In this document: positions 8,529 through 17,954 of the stretch, piece by piece
Numbering within the stretch: position 1 is the stretch's first letter
How the letters are laid out: each line of letters starts with the position of its first letter
Assembly (NCBI GenBank): GCA_017852395.1
Contig: JAFMLE010000002.1
Span: forward strand, 74,552 to 138,551
Direction: 5' to 3'
Origin: Flavobacteriaceae bacterium
GTDB taxonomy: Bacteria > Bacteroidota > Bacteroidia > Flavobacteriales > Flavobacteriaceae
DNA: 64,000 nt
The notes under the pieces: model-generated
Seen by the model: the letters and a program-made list of their open reading frames with translations, nothing else
Databases searched by the model: none
Told to the model about the DNA's origin: nothing
Program-made: the position numbers and the translations under genes

Positions 8529-9284
8529 GTGAATATTTTTTACGAAAACTTGTTGTTGATCGCGGTAGGATTTTTTGCAGGCATTATCAATACACTTGCT
8601 GGAGGCGGATCACTGTTTACACTCCCGGCACTGATATTTTTAGGATTGCCCCCCAATGTGGCCAACGGCACCAACCGCATCATGATTGTGATTCAATCTT
8701 TTTTTGGTACGCTGGGCTATCGAACGAAAGGAGTAAATACCTTCCCTTTTAGCCTTTATTTAGGCATAGCAGCGTTGATAGGTGCTTTTATCGGAGCACA
8801 AATTGCGGTAGATATAGATGCTAAACTCTTTAAAAGGATTTTGGCAATCATTATGATTATAGTGGTTTCTATTATTGTTCTAAATCCCAAATCAAATCCT
8901 TTGGATCGGGTAGAACGCCTAACGGGTAAGTATCTAATTTTTGCCATTATTGGTTTTTTTATCATCGGCATTTATGGAGGTTTTATTAACGCTGGAGTAG
9001 GTTTTGTGATCATGATCTTTTTAAACCAAGTCAATCGAATGTCATTGGTTAGAACCAATGCCACCAAAGTAGCTTTAGTAACCATCTATTCTTTGGGTGC
9101 GCTTGCACTTTTTGCGTACTACGGAAAGGTAGATTGGGCAAAAGGCCTATGGATGGCATTAGGCACAAGTTTTGGCGCATGGTGGACAAGTAGGTGGTCG
9201 GTCACCAAGGGAGATCGTATTATTAAGATAGCCATGGTCATTATGGTGACCGTTATGGCCATCAAACTATGGCTTTTTGACTAA
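8529..9284 (+). CDS. TauE/SafE family permease
   Basis: 251 residues with about eight membrane helices. The N-terminal signature AGIINTLAGGGSLFTLPALI and the repeat-like GGFINAGVGFVIM near residue 155 are the two family motifs of TauE/SafE (UPF0721) transporters. Characterised members export sulfite, sulfoacetate or other organosulfur anions; the substrate here is unknown. The start is GTG (8529); no upstream in-frame ATG is suitable. It ends 3 nt from the convergent ribB gene. Confidence 0.85.
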   Translation: MNIFYENLLLIAVGFFAGIINTLAGGGSLFTLPALIFLGLPPNVANGTNRIMIVIQSFFGTLGYRTKGVNTFPFSLYLGIAALIGAFIGAQIAVDIDAKLFKRILAIIMIIVVSIIVLNPKSNPLDRVERLTGKYLIFAIIGFFIIGIYGGFINAGVGFVIMIFLNQVNRMSLVRTNATKVALVTIYSLGALALFAYYGKVDWAKGLWMALGTSFGAWWTSRWSVTKGDRIIKIAMVIMVTVMAIKLWLFD

Positions 9285-9287
9285 TCG

Positions 9288-10415
9288 CTAAAATTGAACG
9301 TGGCTTTCGATCTCAATGCCGTATCCAGTAAGCCCAATTCTTGGAAGTTGTTTTGAGTTACTAAGCACTTTGAGTTTTTTGATTTGCAAGTCGTGCAAAA
9401 TCTGAGCGCCAATACCAAAATCACGAGTATCCATACGCATGGGTGGAGAACTATTTAGGTGTCCTTTTTCTTGAAGTATTCGCAATTCTTCGATACGTGC
9501 CAATAGATTTTCGGAGGCTTGTTGCTGATTGATAAAAAGTACGGCCCCTTTTCCTTCTTTTTTGATCCGTTCAAAAACCTTTTCGAGGTTGGTATCAGTT
9601 CCTCCAGTTAGCAGACCAAGCACATCATTGTGTAGTCGCATCGAATTGATTCGTGTCAAAATAGGCTCCTCTTCTGACCAAGACCCCAGACTTAGAGCGA
9701 GATGTACTTGACCATTGGTGGTTTGCTGATAGGCACGAAGTCTAAATTCGCCAAAACGCGTGGATATGGTAGCATCACTTTTTTTGACAATAAGGCTATC
9801 ATGCTGCATGCGATAGGCTACCAAATCTTCGATTGTTACCAGTTTTAGGTTAAATTTTTTAGCAACTTCGACAAGGTCAGGCAGACGGGCCATCGTACCG
9901 TCTTCATTCATGATTTCTACAATAACACCTGCCGGGCTTTTGCCTGCCAGACGCGCAAAATCTATGGCAGCTTCGGTATGTCCTGTGCGTCGTAATACGC
10001 CACCTTCTTTTGCGATAAGCGGAAAGATGTGTCCCGGTCGGGACAACGCAAAGGGCTTGGTGTTTTGGTCGGTTAGTGCCATAATGGTTTTGCAGCGATC
10101 ATGAGCAGAAATGCCCGTCGTTACGCCATGGCCTTTGAGATCCACAGAAACCGTAAAGGCGGTTTCCATAGGATCCGTGTTGTTCGAGACCATGGGTGCC
10201 AATTCGAGTTCTTGACAACGTTTTTCAGTCAATGGGGTACAAATTAGTCCACGCCCATGTGTCGCCATAAAATTGATCAACTCTGGAGTAATCGTTTCTG
10301 CGGCAGCTATAAAATCACCTTCATTTTCTCTGTTTTCATCATCTACCACGATGATGACCTCTCCGCGTTTGATGGCATCGATGGCTTCTGGTATGGTATT
10401 AAAAGCTACTTTCAT
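9288..10415 (-). CDS. ribB: 3,4-dihydroxy-2-butanone-4-phosphate synthase with degenerate GTP cyclohydrolase II domain
   Basis: 375 residues. Residues 1-205 are a complete RibB domain, which makes the four-carbon riboflavin precursor from ribulose 5-phosphate: DDENRENEGDF (acidic metal loop, residues 25-35), MATHGRGLICTPL (50-62), and RRTGHTEAAIDFARLAG (142-158) are intact. Residues 220-375 align with RibA (GTP cyclohydrolase II) but the zinc/catalytic segment is replaced: where active enzymes have RVHSECLTGD...CDC, this one has RINSMRLHNDVLGLLTGG (residues 255-272), with none of the three zinc cysteines. The second domain is therefore predicted to be inactive and a separate ribA should exist elsewhere. 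It is the last gene of the ftsK operon, overlapping the upstream lptF/G-like gene by 4 nt. Confidence 0.9.
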   Translation of the reverse strand: MKVAFNTIPEAIDAIKRGEVIIVVDDENRENEGDFIAAAETITPELINFMATHGRGLICTPLTEKRCQELELAPMVSNNTDPMETAFTVSVDLKGHGVTTGISAHDRCKTIMALTDQNTKPFALSRPGHIFPLIAKEGGVLRRTGHTEAAIDFARLAGKSPAGVIVEIMNEDGTMARLPDLVEVAKKFNLKLVTIEDLVAYRMQHDSLIVKKSDATISTRFGEFRLRAYQQTTNGQVHLALSLGSWSEEEPILTRINSMRLHNDVLGLLTGGTDTNLEKVFERIKKEGKGAVLFINQQQASENLLARIEELRILQEKGHLNSSPPMRMDTRDFGIGAQILHDLQIKKLKVLSNSKQLPRIGLTGYGIEIESHVQF

Positions 10416-11872
10416 AGACGGTTTTTAGTTGAATTGAGGGACATTATTTTTTTAAAAAAATTGACCACGGGCACCCAAACAATATCAATATTTACAAAAC
10501 CCTTGTCCGCAGATGCTCTACGGGTCAAATAGAAGGCTAGGGGGGTTAAGATCAAGGTTGCTGTCCAGCTGGCAAGCGTAGGAGGGATGCTGTTGTCTTC
10601 GGCTGCATTTTTTGCAAACAAACCAATGTAATGATAGGTTAAAAAAATCAAGACCGCCAAAACCAGAGGTAGGCCAAGACCACCCTTACGGATAATGGCG
10701 CCCAAAGAAGCCCCCATCATAAACAACAGTAGCGAAGCAAAAATCAATACGTATTTGTCGTCCCGAGTGATCTTATGCAGGTTGATGAGTTTTTGAATTA
10801 AAAAAAACGAACGCTTTTTGGTGTCCAAATCACGGATGTCTTTTCGAATATCGGCGATGCTTCCTTGTATAACATCAAAATATTGCCATGTTTGGTCAAC
10901 TTTGATAAAATTTAAAACATTAGCACTGACCATGCTGTCTAAGACCATGCTGTCATTTTCGATTTTTGGAAGCTCTTGAAACGCCCCTTTTTTATAAAAA
11001 TTTTCGCTAAAAGCGGCACGCTCATCGTCATAGGTGATTTGCAAGGTGTCGATACTCTGATTGAGTTGATCGATCCGCTGCATGCGAAAGGTTGATGTGT
11101 AGTTTTCTTCGGTGAGGTCAACGTTGTTGAACTGTGACAAATCGATGTTCATCGTGTATTGTTCAAAGGCTACTTTGGTGTGTGGGTGTTTCAACTGTTC
11201 GTTGGGTTTGTCTGGTCGCACTTCTTCATAGCGGTAGCCGTCATATAATACCATTTGGAGCATGGCATCGGACGTCTCACTTTTTAATTCCCCCGTTTTG
11301 GCCTTAATAACAATGGTGTTGCGCTGATCGTTTGTTTTTTCATGGATGATTACATCCTCTAAAAAACGATCGTTGTCACCGTATTTGCGCCCTACTTTGA
11401 TGTTGATTTGACCTAGGTCATTAAACATCCCTTCTCGAATGGCCAATGCGGGTTTGAGCTTGGCCAGATTTTTTCGCAGATTATACGACTTTACCTCGCC
11501 GTAGGGAATGACATGATTGGCAAAATAAAAAGAGCCGATACCCAAAGCAATATGAAAAATCACCAATCCGGCCATGGCTCTTTGCAAGGATATACCCGAT
11601 GATTTCATGGCGGCAAATTCATAATTTTCGGCCAGGGTTCCGTAGGTCATCAATGCAGCGAGAAGCACCGATAGAGGCAGCACCAGGGGGACCAATTTGG
11701 GCGAAAAATAGATTAGAAATCTAAAGATAATGATCAAGTCCAATCCCTTACCTGCCAATTCATCTACATACAGCCAAAAGGTTTGAACGACAAAAATCAA
11801 CATGCAGATGGCAAAAACCGAAACAAGTCGTTGCAAATAACTCGTCAATATATAACGGTCAATGATTTTCAT
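10412..11872 (-). CDS. LptF/LptG family LPS export permease
   Basis: 486 residues. N-terminal membrane helices (about residues 15-35, 55-75, 95-120) carry the YjgP/YjgQ pattern IIDRYILTSYLQRL; a long periplasmic beta-jellyroll domain follows, and three more helices lie near the C-terminus. LptF and LptG form the inner-membrane permease that hands lipopolysaccharide from LptB to the Lpt bridge. Which paralogue this is cannot be told from one sequence. It is 100-120 residues longer than E. coli LptF, mostly in the periplasmic domain, as is usual in Bacteroidota. It lies between lolA-like (1-nt gap) and ribB (4-nt overlap), so it is translationally coupled. Confidence 0.85.
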   Translation of the reverse strand: MKIIDRYILTSYLQRLVSVFAICMLIFVVQTFWLYVDELAGKGLDLIIIFRFLIYFSPKLVPLVLPLSVLLAALMTYGTLAENYEFAAMKSSGISLQRAMAGLVIFHIALGIGSFYFANHVIPYGEVKSYNLRKNLAKLKPALAIREGMFNDLGQINIKVGRKYGDNDRFLEDVIIHEKTNDQRNTIVIKAKTGELKSETSDAMLQMVLYDGYRYEEVRPDKPNEQLKHPHTKVAFEQYTMNIDLSQFNNVDLTEENYTSTFRMQRIDQLNQSIDTLQITYDDERAAFSENFYKKGAFQELPKIENDSMVLDSMVSANVLNFIKVDQTWQYFDVIQGSIADIRKDIRDLDTKKRSFFLIQKLINLHKITRDDKYVLIFASLLLFMMGASLGAIIRKGGLGLPLVLAVLIFLTYHYIGLFAKNAAEDNSIPPTLASWTATLILTPLAFYLTRRASADKGFVNIDIVWVPVVNFFKKIMSLNSTKNRL

Positions 11873-11873
11873 C

Positions 11874-12506
11874 TTAATTGTTTATATAATAGTTGGGATA
11901 ATTGGCGGCATCAAAGACAAAGGTCCCACGAACTAGAAGATTGTTGGGTCTAAAATCCTGAAGCGTCAGTGTGGTGCGCGTTCCGTTTTCGCCAATTTCT
12001 ATGATGCGATAGATGTGCTTGCTGCTAAGATCTATACCCAGCAGCAAATATTGAATCCCTTGGTCGGTGTCTTGGGGGGTTAGTTTTATAAATTGAATCC
12101 GATTGCCCTGAACATTTTGTACGATATCCATTTGAAGGTCATACCCCTCTTGATAAAAATAGAGCAACTTGTTTGGGTCTATTCCAAGGTCATCATCAGT
12201 TGTCGCATCGGTGATGTTGATTTCTTCATTTTCGGGTAGAATAGTATATTTTTTTTGACCGTCAAATAGTTGGGTGGCTTCAGGAATTTCGAGCACGTAT
12301 TTTTCTTTTTCGACAATTACTTTACCGTTGGTTTCTTGCCGTATTTGTTCCTTTTGATTTTCTAGTACGTAGCTAAAATTAAATTTAATATTGTCATAAC
12401 TACTGATTTTTGCAGCGACCTCATCCAATAACAAACTGGCTGGATTGCTACTCTGGGCCCAGCCTATTAGAGAGAAAAAACAAAAAATCAAGGACGCTTT
12501 TTTCAT
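11874..12506 (-). CDS. LolA-like outer-membrane lipoprotein carrier protein
   Basis: 210 residues with a signal peptide (MKKASLIFCFFSLIGWAQ). The mature part matches the LolA fold in order: NIKFNFSYVLENQKEQIRQE, then KVIVEKEKYVLEIP, FDGQKKYTILPENEEI, and a late NGTRTTLTLQDFRPNNL segment. LolA carries lipoproteins across the periplasm. It sits between ftsK and the lptF/G-like gene with gaps of 3 and 1 nt, so one transcript delivers both lipoprotein and LPS transport parts. Confidence 0.82.
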   Translation of the reverse strand: MKKASLIFCFFSLIGWAQSSNPASLLLDEVAAKISSYDNIKFNFSYVLENQKEQIRQETNGKVIVEKEKYVLEIPEATQLFDGQKKYTILPENEEINITDATTDDDLGIDPNKLLYFYQEGYDLQMDIVQNVQGNRIQFIKLTPQDTDQGIQYLLLGIDLSSKHIYRIIEIGENGTRTTLTLQDFRPNNLLVRGTFVFDAANYPNYYINN

Positions 12507-12509
12507 TGC

Positions 12510-14852
12510 TTAGCTTTCTGAATTTAACAATTGATCCAGTGCGTTTAGATCCGATATCAAAACTTGACGTGCTTTACTTCCTTCAAATGGGCCAACGATC
12601 CCTGCGGCTTCCATTTGGTCGATAATGCGCCCGGCACGGTTGTATCCCAATTTTAGCTTGCGCTGTAACAGGGAGGCTGACCCTTGCTGTGCGGTTACGA
12701 TCACTTCGGCAGCTTCTCTAAATAGGGCATCACGTTCTGAAGGATCAATATCCAAACTATTGCTTTCACCCTCTCCAACATATTCGGGTAATTGATGGGC
12801 TTGCGCATAGCCTTTTTGAGCACCTATAAAGCCAGCGATTTTATCGACTTCGGGTGTGTCTACAAACGCACATTGAATTCTGGTTAGGTCGTTACCTTGG
12901 GTGTACAACAGGTCTCCGCGGCCGATGAGTTGATCAGCTCCTCCATTATCAAGGATTGTCCTGGAGTCGATTTTGGAGGTTACACGAAAGGCTATTCGAG
13001 CAGGGAAATTGGCTTTTATTATCCCGGTGATTACATTGACAGATGGCCGTTGTGTTGCTATTATAAGATGGATTCCAACGGCGCGGGCAAGCTGTGCCAA
13101 ACGGGCAATGGGGGTTTCAACTTCTTTTCCGGCGGTCATGATCAGGTCGGCAAATTCGTCTATTACCAATACGATATAGGGCAAATAGTCGTGTCCATCA
13201 TTGGGATTTAGTTTTCGCTCTTTAAATTTTTTGTTGTACTCCTTAAGATTTCTACACAAAGCATTTTTTAGTAGGTCATAGCGGTTGTCCATTTCGATAC
13301 ACAGCGAGTTAAGCGTGTTGATGACTTTGTTGGTATCCGTGATGATGGATTCTTCAGCATCGGGCAATTTGGCCAGGTAGTGCCGCTCAATTTTATTATA
13401 GATCGTTAGTTCTACTTTTTTGGGATCGATCAATACAAATTTGACTTCTGCGGGATGTTTTTTATACAACAAAGAGGTCAATACTGCATTGAGACCAACC
13501 GATTTTCCTTGTCCCGTTGCACCAGCCATTAATAGATGGGGCATTTTGGTAAGATCTACGACAAAAGTTTCGTTGCTAATGGTTTTACCAAGGGCAATGG
13601 GCAGTTCCATTTCTGCCTTTTGAAATTTTGGCGAAGCAATCACAGAACGCATCGAAACAACCGTGGCCGTTTGATTGGGTACTTCGATCCCGATGGTCCC
13701 TTTGCCGGGAATTGGTGCTATAATACGAATGCCCAAGGCCGATAACGATAACGCGATATCATCTTCTAGATTTTTGATTTTAGAAATGCGTATACCAGCA
13801 TCAGGGACAATCTCATAAAGTGTTACAGTTGGACCAATAGTGGCCTTGATTTGGGCAATCCCAATGTTGTAATTTTTTAAGGTATTTACAATTTTGGTTT
13901 TGTTCTGTTCAAGCTCTTCTTGGTTGATCGTGATGCTACCCTCACCATAATCCTTTAGAAGATCTAAGGTGGGAAAGCGATATTTGCTCAATTCTAATTT
14001 AGGGTCAAAAAAACCATGCTTTTCAACAAGTTCTTGTGCAAGATTGCTTTCGAGGCGTTCTTCGTTTTCGGCAGTATTAACTTGAATTTTGATGTTTTCC
14101 AGATCCGTTGAGGTTACCTCTTTTTTCGGAGCGTCATCGTTTTCTTGATCTAAATTAATGGGCGACTCTGATACCAATTCAATTGGCTTTTGTTCTTGAT
14201 CGTCAGCATTTGCAGGGTCAACAGCTTCCAAAACGTCTTCAGAAGTAAGTACATGTTCTTCGCTTTGGCGTTGTTCTGTTTCGGGCTTTTTAATCCGTTG
14301 AAAAATAAGTTCTGGAGTAATTTTCCATTGCACGACCAAGATGCAAATCAGCACAAAGGCCAATAGAGATAAAATCCCCAACGAACCGATATAATTTTCC
14401 ATGGCGGAAAAAACTTCAAAACCTAAAGTGCCACTTAGAATCGCTGCCTGTGTTTTGAAAAAGGCCAATGCTAGGCTGATCCAAATCATATATAACATGC
14501 CCCAAGCCCAATAGCCCCAAAGGCGTGATTTTAATTTGTTGAAAAATAAGGCAGCACCCGAAATAATGAGAAGTATGGCCATGATGTAAGCACTGATTCC
14601 AAATAATTGTGTAATCATTTGGTGGCTAACCCATGCGCCAAGCTTACGGGTTATATTTTCTGCAACTACTTCGGGATTCGAAAGTTGTGCTACGGCGCTC
14701 TGGTCGGCTTTCCAATGAAGCAAATAGGAAGAAAACGCGATCAGCAAGAGAAATCCTAGCAACATCAAAAAACTGCCGAACAAGATTTGACGCTGTCTGC
14801 TTTTGTATCTTGTAGTAGGATCTATAGAAGTGCTTTCTTTCTTTTTAGCCAT
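12510..14852 (-). CDS. ftsK: DNA translocase FtsK
   Basis: 780 residues. Four or five N-terminal membrane helices (about residues 25-185) are followed by an acidic low-complexity linker (about 190-280), then the RecA-like motor. Walker A GATGQGKS lies near residue 443 and Walker B LVIDEFADL near 562. The C-terminal gamma winged-helix domain (LLQRKLKLGYNRAGRIIDQME) reads orienting sequences on the chromosome. FtsK coordinates septation with final chromosome segregation and XerCD resolution. The protein is compact compared with the 1329-residue E. coli enzyme but usual for Bacteroidota. It is first in the ftsK-lolA-lptF/G-ribB operon and has its own promoter. Confidence 0.95.
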   Translation of the reverse strand: MAKKKESTSIDPTTRYKSRQRQILFGSFLMLLGFLLLIAFSSYLLHWKADQSAVAQLSNPEVVAENITRKLGAWVSHQMITQLFGISAYIMAILLIISGAALFFNKLKSRLWGYWAWGMLYMIWISLALAFFKTQAAILSGTLGFEVFSAMENYIGSLGILSLLAFVLICILVVQWKITPELIFQRIKKPETEQRQSEEHVLTSEDVLEAVDPANADDQEQKPIELVSESPINLDQENDDAPKKEVTSTDLENIKIQVNTAENEERLESNLAQELVEKHGFFDPKLELSKYRFPTLDLLKDYGEGSITINQEELEQNKTKIVNTLKNYNIGIAQIKATIGPTVTLYEIVPDAGIRISKIKNLEDDIALSLSALGIRIIAPIPGKGTIGIEVPNQTATVVSMRSVIASPKFQKAEMELPIALGKTISNETFVVDLTKMPHLLMAGATGQGKSVGLNAVLTSLLYKKHPAEVKFVLIDPKKVELTIYNKIERHYLAKLPDAEESIITDTNKVINTLNSLCIEMDNRYDLLKNALCRNLKEYNKKFKERKLNPNDGHDYLPYIVLVIDEFADLIMTAGKEVETPIARLAQLARAVGIHLIIATQRPSVNVITGIIKANFPARIAFRVTSKIDSRTILDNGGADQLIGRGDLLYTQGNDLTRIQCAFVDTPEVDKIAGFIGAQKGYAQAHQLPEYVGEGESNSLDIDPSERDALFREAAEVIVTAQQGSASLLQRKLKLGYNRAGRIIDQMEAAGIVGPFEGSKARQVLISDLNALDQLLNSES

Positions 14853-14870
14853 GGACTTTTAGGTCTCTTA

Positions 14871-14904
14871 CAAAAGTACAAATTCAAAGGGATTTAAGCA
14901 CCAA
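14871..14904 (-). promoter_or_regulatory. Promoter of the ftsK operon
   Basis: Minus strand: TTG (complement of 14902-14904), 23-nt spacer, TACTTTTG (complement of 14871-14878). The predicted transcript start is about 15 nt before the ftsK ATG. Confidence 0.55.
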
Positions 14905-14962
14905 AAATCCTTCATCGAATCGATGTTAAAACAAAAGGTTTTTAATGTTTTTGTTGCAATAG

Positions 14963-14994
14963 AAAAAACGTTCTCCCAAATCACGTTAAGAACG
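14963..14994 (-). terminator. Intrinsic terminator of nhaC
   Basis: Minus strand: CGTTCT (complement of 14989-14994), 14-nt loop, AGAACG (complement of 14969-14974), then TTTTTT. The stem spans the nhaC stop codon (14986-14988), so the gene ends inside its own terminator and is insulated from ftsK. Confidence 0.6.
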
Positions 14995-16422
14995 GATCAT
15001 TTTGATCTTGATTTTAAAAGCTGCAAAAATCAATGTCATAATTGGACTTAACCAATTGAAAATTGCATAGACAAAATACTCCGCTACACCAACACCCAAT
15101 ACTCCAGATTGATATGCACCACAAGTATTCCAGGGGATAAGTACGGAGGTTACGGTTCCAGAATCTTCGAGGGTTCTACTGAGATTTTCGGGAGCCAAAT
15201 CACGGTCTTTGTAGGCTTTGGCAAACATTTTTCCGGGGATAACAATGGCAAGATATTGATCCGATGCTGTGAGATTAATGGCCAAACATGAGGCCACGGT
15301 ACTTGCAAACAACTGAAACGTATTTTTGGCCCAATTGAGCAAGGCATTGCTAATTGCTTGAAGTGCACCAATGGCCTCCATAATACCCCCAAAAACCATC
15401 GCACAAACGATGAGCCATATGGTGCCTAACATTCCTTCCATTCCGCCTGAGGTAAACAAGTCGTTGAGTAATGGATTGCTCGTTGGCACTTCTGTAGCTA
15501 CCGTGATGGCATTCAGTATACCTTTGTATGACGCGGCTAGACTGGGGGTTGTTTCTTGGCTCATCAACAAAATGATATCCGGTTGAAAAACCAAAGCGAA
15601 GAGTGCACCCAATAGGGTTCCTATAAACAATGCTACAAGCGGGGGGCGCTTTTTTACGATAAGTCCAATAACCACCAAGGGTACTATAAAAAGCCATCCA
15701 TTGATCGTGAAGCGCATTTCAATCGCCTCCAATAAATTTCCAAGATCGGCTTGTGCTGCAGTTTCTTGAAAAACACCCAAAATACTAAAAACAAAAAGCG
15801 TAATCAGTATGCTGGGCACCGTAGTATTGGTCATATATCGAATGTGCGTAAACAAATCCGTACCGGCCATAGCGGGGGCTAAATTGGTCGTATCACTAAG
15901 TGGTGAAAGTTTATCACCAAAATAGGCACCCGAAATTACTGCCCCGGCGACCATACCAACGTCGATTCCCATCGCTTTTCCGATACCGATCAATGCGATA
16001 CCCACAGTTGCTGATGTGGTCCAACTACTTCCGGTGGCGATGGATATGATCGAACAGATAATGATGCATGCGGGTAAAAACACCGCCGGATGAATAATTT
16101 GAAGTCCGTAGTAAATCATCGCAGGTATGATACCGCTGGCCAACCAAGTACCCGCTAACGCACCTACAAACAATAAGATCAAAAGGGCCCCTGTAACCGA
16201 CTGTACATTGTCAGCCACCTTTTCAATCATCGTCTTGTGATTTATCTGATTTCGATACCCCACAAGTGCAGCAATAGCTGCTCCGATTAGTAAAATAAAT
16301 TGATTGGATCCACTGAGCGCATCATCGCCAAAAATCGATACATTGACTGCTAAGAGGAGCACCAATAAAACTACAGGAATCATCGCTGCTGATAACGAAA
16401 GGGTAGGAGCGTCATTTTTCAT
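14986..16422 (-). CDS. nhaC: Na+/H+ antiporter NhaC
   Basis: 478 residues with about eleven to twelve membrane helices. Family-typical segments: TGSSWTTSATVGIALIGIG and VISGAYFGDKLSPLSDTTNL in the first half, and a later GTVTSVLIPWNTCGAYQSGVLGV repeat of the same fold. NhaC members exchange cytoplasmic Na+ for external H+, consistent with salt exposure; some paralogues are malate:Na+ or arginine transporters of the same fold, so the substrate is inferred. It is monocistronic, with a terminator of its own, and divergent from lpd. Confidence 0.88.
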   Translation of the reverse strand: MKNDAPTLSLSAAMIPVVLLVLLLAVNVSIFGDDALSGSNQFILLIGAAIAALVGYRNQINHKTMIEKVADNVQSVTGALLILLFVGALAGTWLASGIIPAMIYYGLQIIHPAVFLPACIIICSIISIATGSSWTTSATVGIALIGIGKAMGIDVGMVAGAVISGAYFGDKLSPLSDTTNLAPAMAGTDLFTHIRYMTNTTVPSILITLFVFSILGVFQETAAQADLGNLLEAIEMRFTINGWLFIVPLVVIGLIVKKRPPLVALFIGTLLGALFALVFQPDIILLMSQETTPSLAASYKGILNAITVATEVPTSNPLLNDLFTSGGMEGMLGTIWLIVCAMVFGGIMEAIGALQAISNALLNWAKNTFQLFASTVASCLAINLTASDQYLAIVIPGKMFAKAYKDRDLAPENLSRTLEDSGTVTSVLIPWNTCGAYQSGVLGVGVAEYFVYAIFNWLSPIMTLIFAAFKIKIKMIRS

Positions 16423-16517
16423 ACGGTCAAAAGGGCTTTTAGGTTAGGATGTTTACAAGAATACTAATTTATTTGCAATTATGGCCTTGATGGGTTTCCT
16501 TCCCTAAAAACATTTTG

Positions 16518-16525
16518 TAATTTTG
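16518..16525 (+). promoter_or_regulatory. -7 element upstream of lpd
   Basis: TAATTTTG, an exact TAnnTTTG match 20 nt before the ATG at 16546. No TTG lies at the right distance, so only the -7 box is supported. Confidence 0.45.
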
Positions 16526-16545
16526 AGCTTCATTATTTCGGACTT

Positions 16546-17946
16546 ATGGAAAAATTTGATGTATTAGTTATCGGTTCAGGGCCTGGCGGTTATGTTGCAG
16601 CAATTCGCTGTGCACAATTGGGTATGAAAACGGCTTTGGTGGAAAAATATGCAACCCTAGGAGGCACCTGTCTCAATGTTGGTTGTATCCCTTCAAAGTC
16701 ACTTCTAGATTCTTCACATCACTATGAAGACGCAATCCAGCATTTTGATGCCCATGGTATTGAAATTTCGGGCGATGTAAAAGTAAATCTCGAAAAAATG
16801 ATCGCCCGCAAAGCAGCGGTCGTAGAACAAACCACCAAAGGCATCGATTTTTTGATGGAAAAAAACAAGATTGCAGTCTTCAATGGTCTTGGGAGTTTTG
16901 TCGATGCGACTCATATTTTGATTAAGGGAGAAAAAGAAACTACGATCGAAGCAAAAAATACCATTATTGCTACGGGGTCCAAACCCGCCAACCTTCCCTT
17001 TATTTCTTTAGATAAGGAGCGGATTATCACCTCAACCGAAGCCTTGAAACTTAAAGAAATTCCCAAACATCTACTCGTTATAGGTGGTGGTGTCATTGGT
17101 CTAGAATTGGGGCAAGTATATCGCAGATTGGGTGCAGAAGTATCCGTAATAGAATATGCAGATCGTATTACTCCGGTTATGGATGGAGCTGTTTCTAAAG
17201 AATTGACCAAGGTGCTCAAAAAGCAAGGAATCAAATTCTACCTCTCTCATCAAGTCAATAAAGTAGTGCGTAATGGGGCTCAAGTACAGCTTACGGCAAC
17301 CGATAAGAAAGGCACCGAAGTTTCTTTTGAAGGTGATTATTGTTTGGTAGCGGTTGGCCGTCGTCCTTTTACCGAAGGGCTTCAAGCCGATGCTGCTGGA
17401 GTAGCCATCAATGAGCGCGGGCAAATCGAAGTCAACGCACATTTGCAAACCAGTGTACCCAATATCTATGCTATTGGCGATGTTGTTAGAGGGGCCATGT
17501 TGGCACACAAAGCAGAAGAAGAAGGGGTGATGGTTGCTGAGCTTTTGGCCGGACAAAAACCGCATATCGATTATAATCTTATTCCTAATGTAATCTATAC
17601 CTGGCCAGAAGTTGCTGCTGTTGGCAAAACAGAAGAACAGCTCAAAGGTGAAGGTGTAGCCTACAAAAATGGTCAATTTCCAATGCGCGCCCTAGGCCGT
17701 GCTCGAGCCAGTATGGATACCGATGGTTTTGTTAAAATATTGGCAGACGCCAATACGGATGAAATATTGGGGGTACATATTGTTGGTGCACGTGCTGCGG
17801 ATCTAATTGCTGAGGCAGTTACGGCAATGGAATTTAGAGCATCCGCCGAAGATTTATCCAGAATGAGTCACTCACATCCAACCTATGCAGAAGCGATGAA
17901 AGAAGCTGCATTGGCTGCAACGGATAATCGCGCTTTACACATCTAA
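16546..17946 (+). CDS. lpd: Dihydrolipoyl dehydrogenase
   Basis: E3 flavoprotein of 2-oxoacid dehydrogenase complexes and the glycine cleavage system, reoxidising dihydrolipoamide with NAD+. FAD site VIGSGPGGYVAA at residues 8-19; redox disulfide in GGTCLNVGCIPSK (Cys42/Cys47); NAD site VIGGGVIGLELGQVYRRLGA near 185; second FAD motif IYAIGDV near 307; catalytic dyad His444-Glu449 in HSHPTYAEA. Length 466 is standard and there is no lipoyl domain. It stands alone, divergent from nhaC and convergent with argH (8-nt gap). Confidence 0.95.
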   Translation: MEKFDVLVIGSGPGGYVAAIRCAQLGMKTALVEKYATLGGTCLNVGCIPSKSLLDSSHHYEDAIQHFDAHGIEISGDVKVNLEKMIARKAAVVEQTTKGIDFLMEKNKIAVFNGLGSFVDATHILIKGEKETTIEAKNTIIATGSKPANLPFISLDKERIITSTEALKLKEIPKHLLVIGGGVIGLELGQVYRRLGAEVSVIEYADRITPVMDGAVSKELTKVLKKQGIKFYLSHQVNKVVRNGAQVQLTATDKKGTEVSFEGDYCLVAVGRRPFTEGLQADAAGVAINERGQIEVNAHLQTSVPNIYAIGDVVRGAMLAHKAEEEGVMVAELLAGQKPHIDYNLIPNVIYTWPEVAAVGKTEEQLKGEGVAYKNGQFPMRALGRARASMDTDGFVKILADANTDEILGVHIVGARAADLIAEAVTAMEFRASAEDLSRMSHSHPTYAEAMKEAALAATDNRALHI

Positions 17947-17954
17947 TTAGGATT

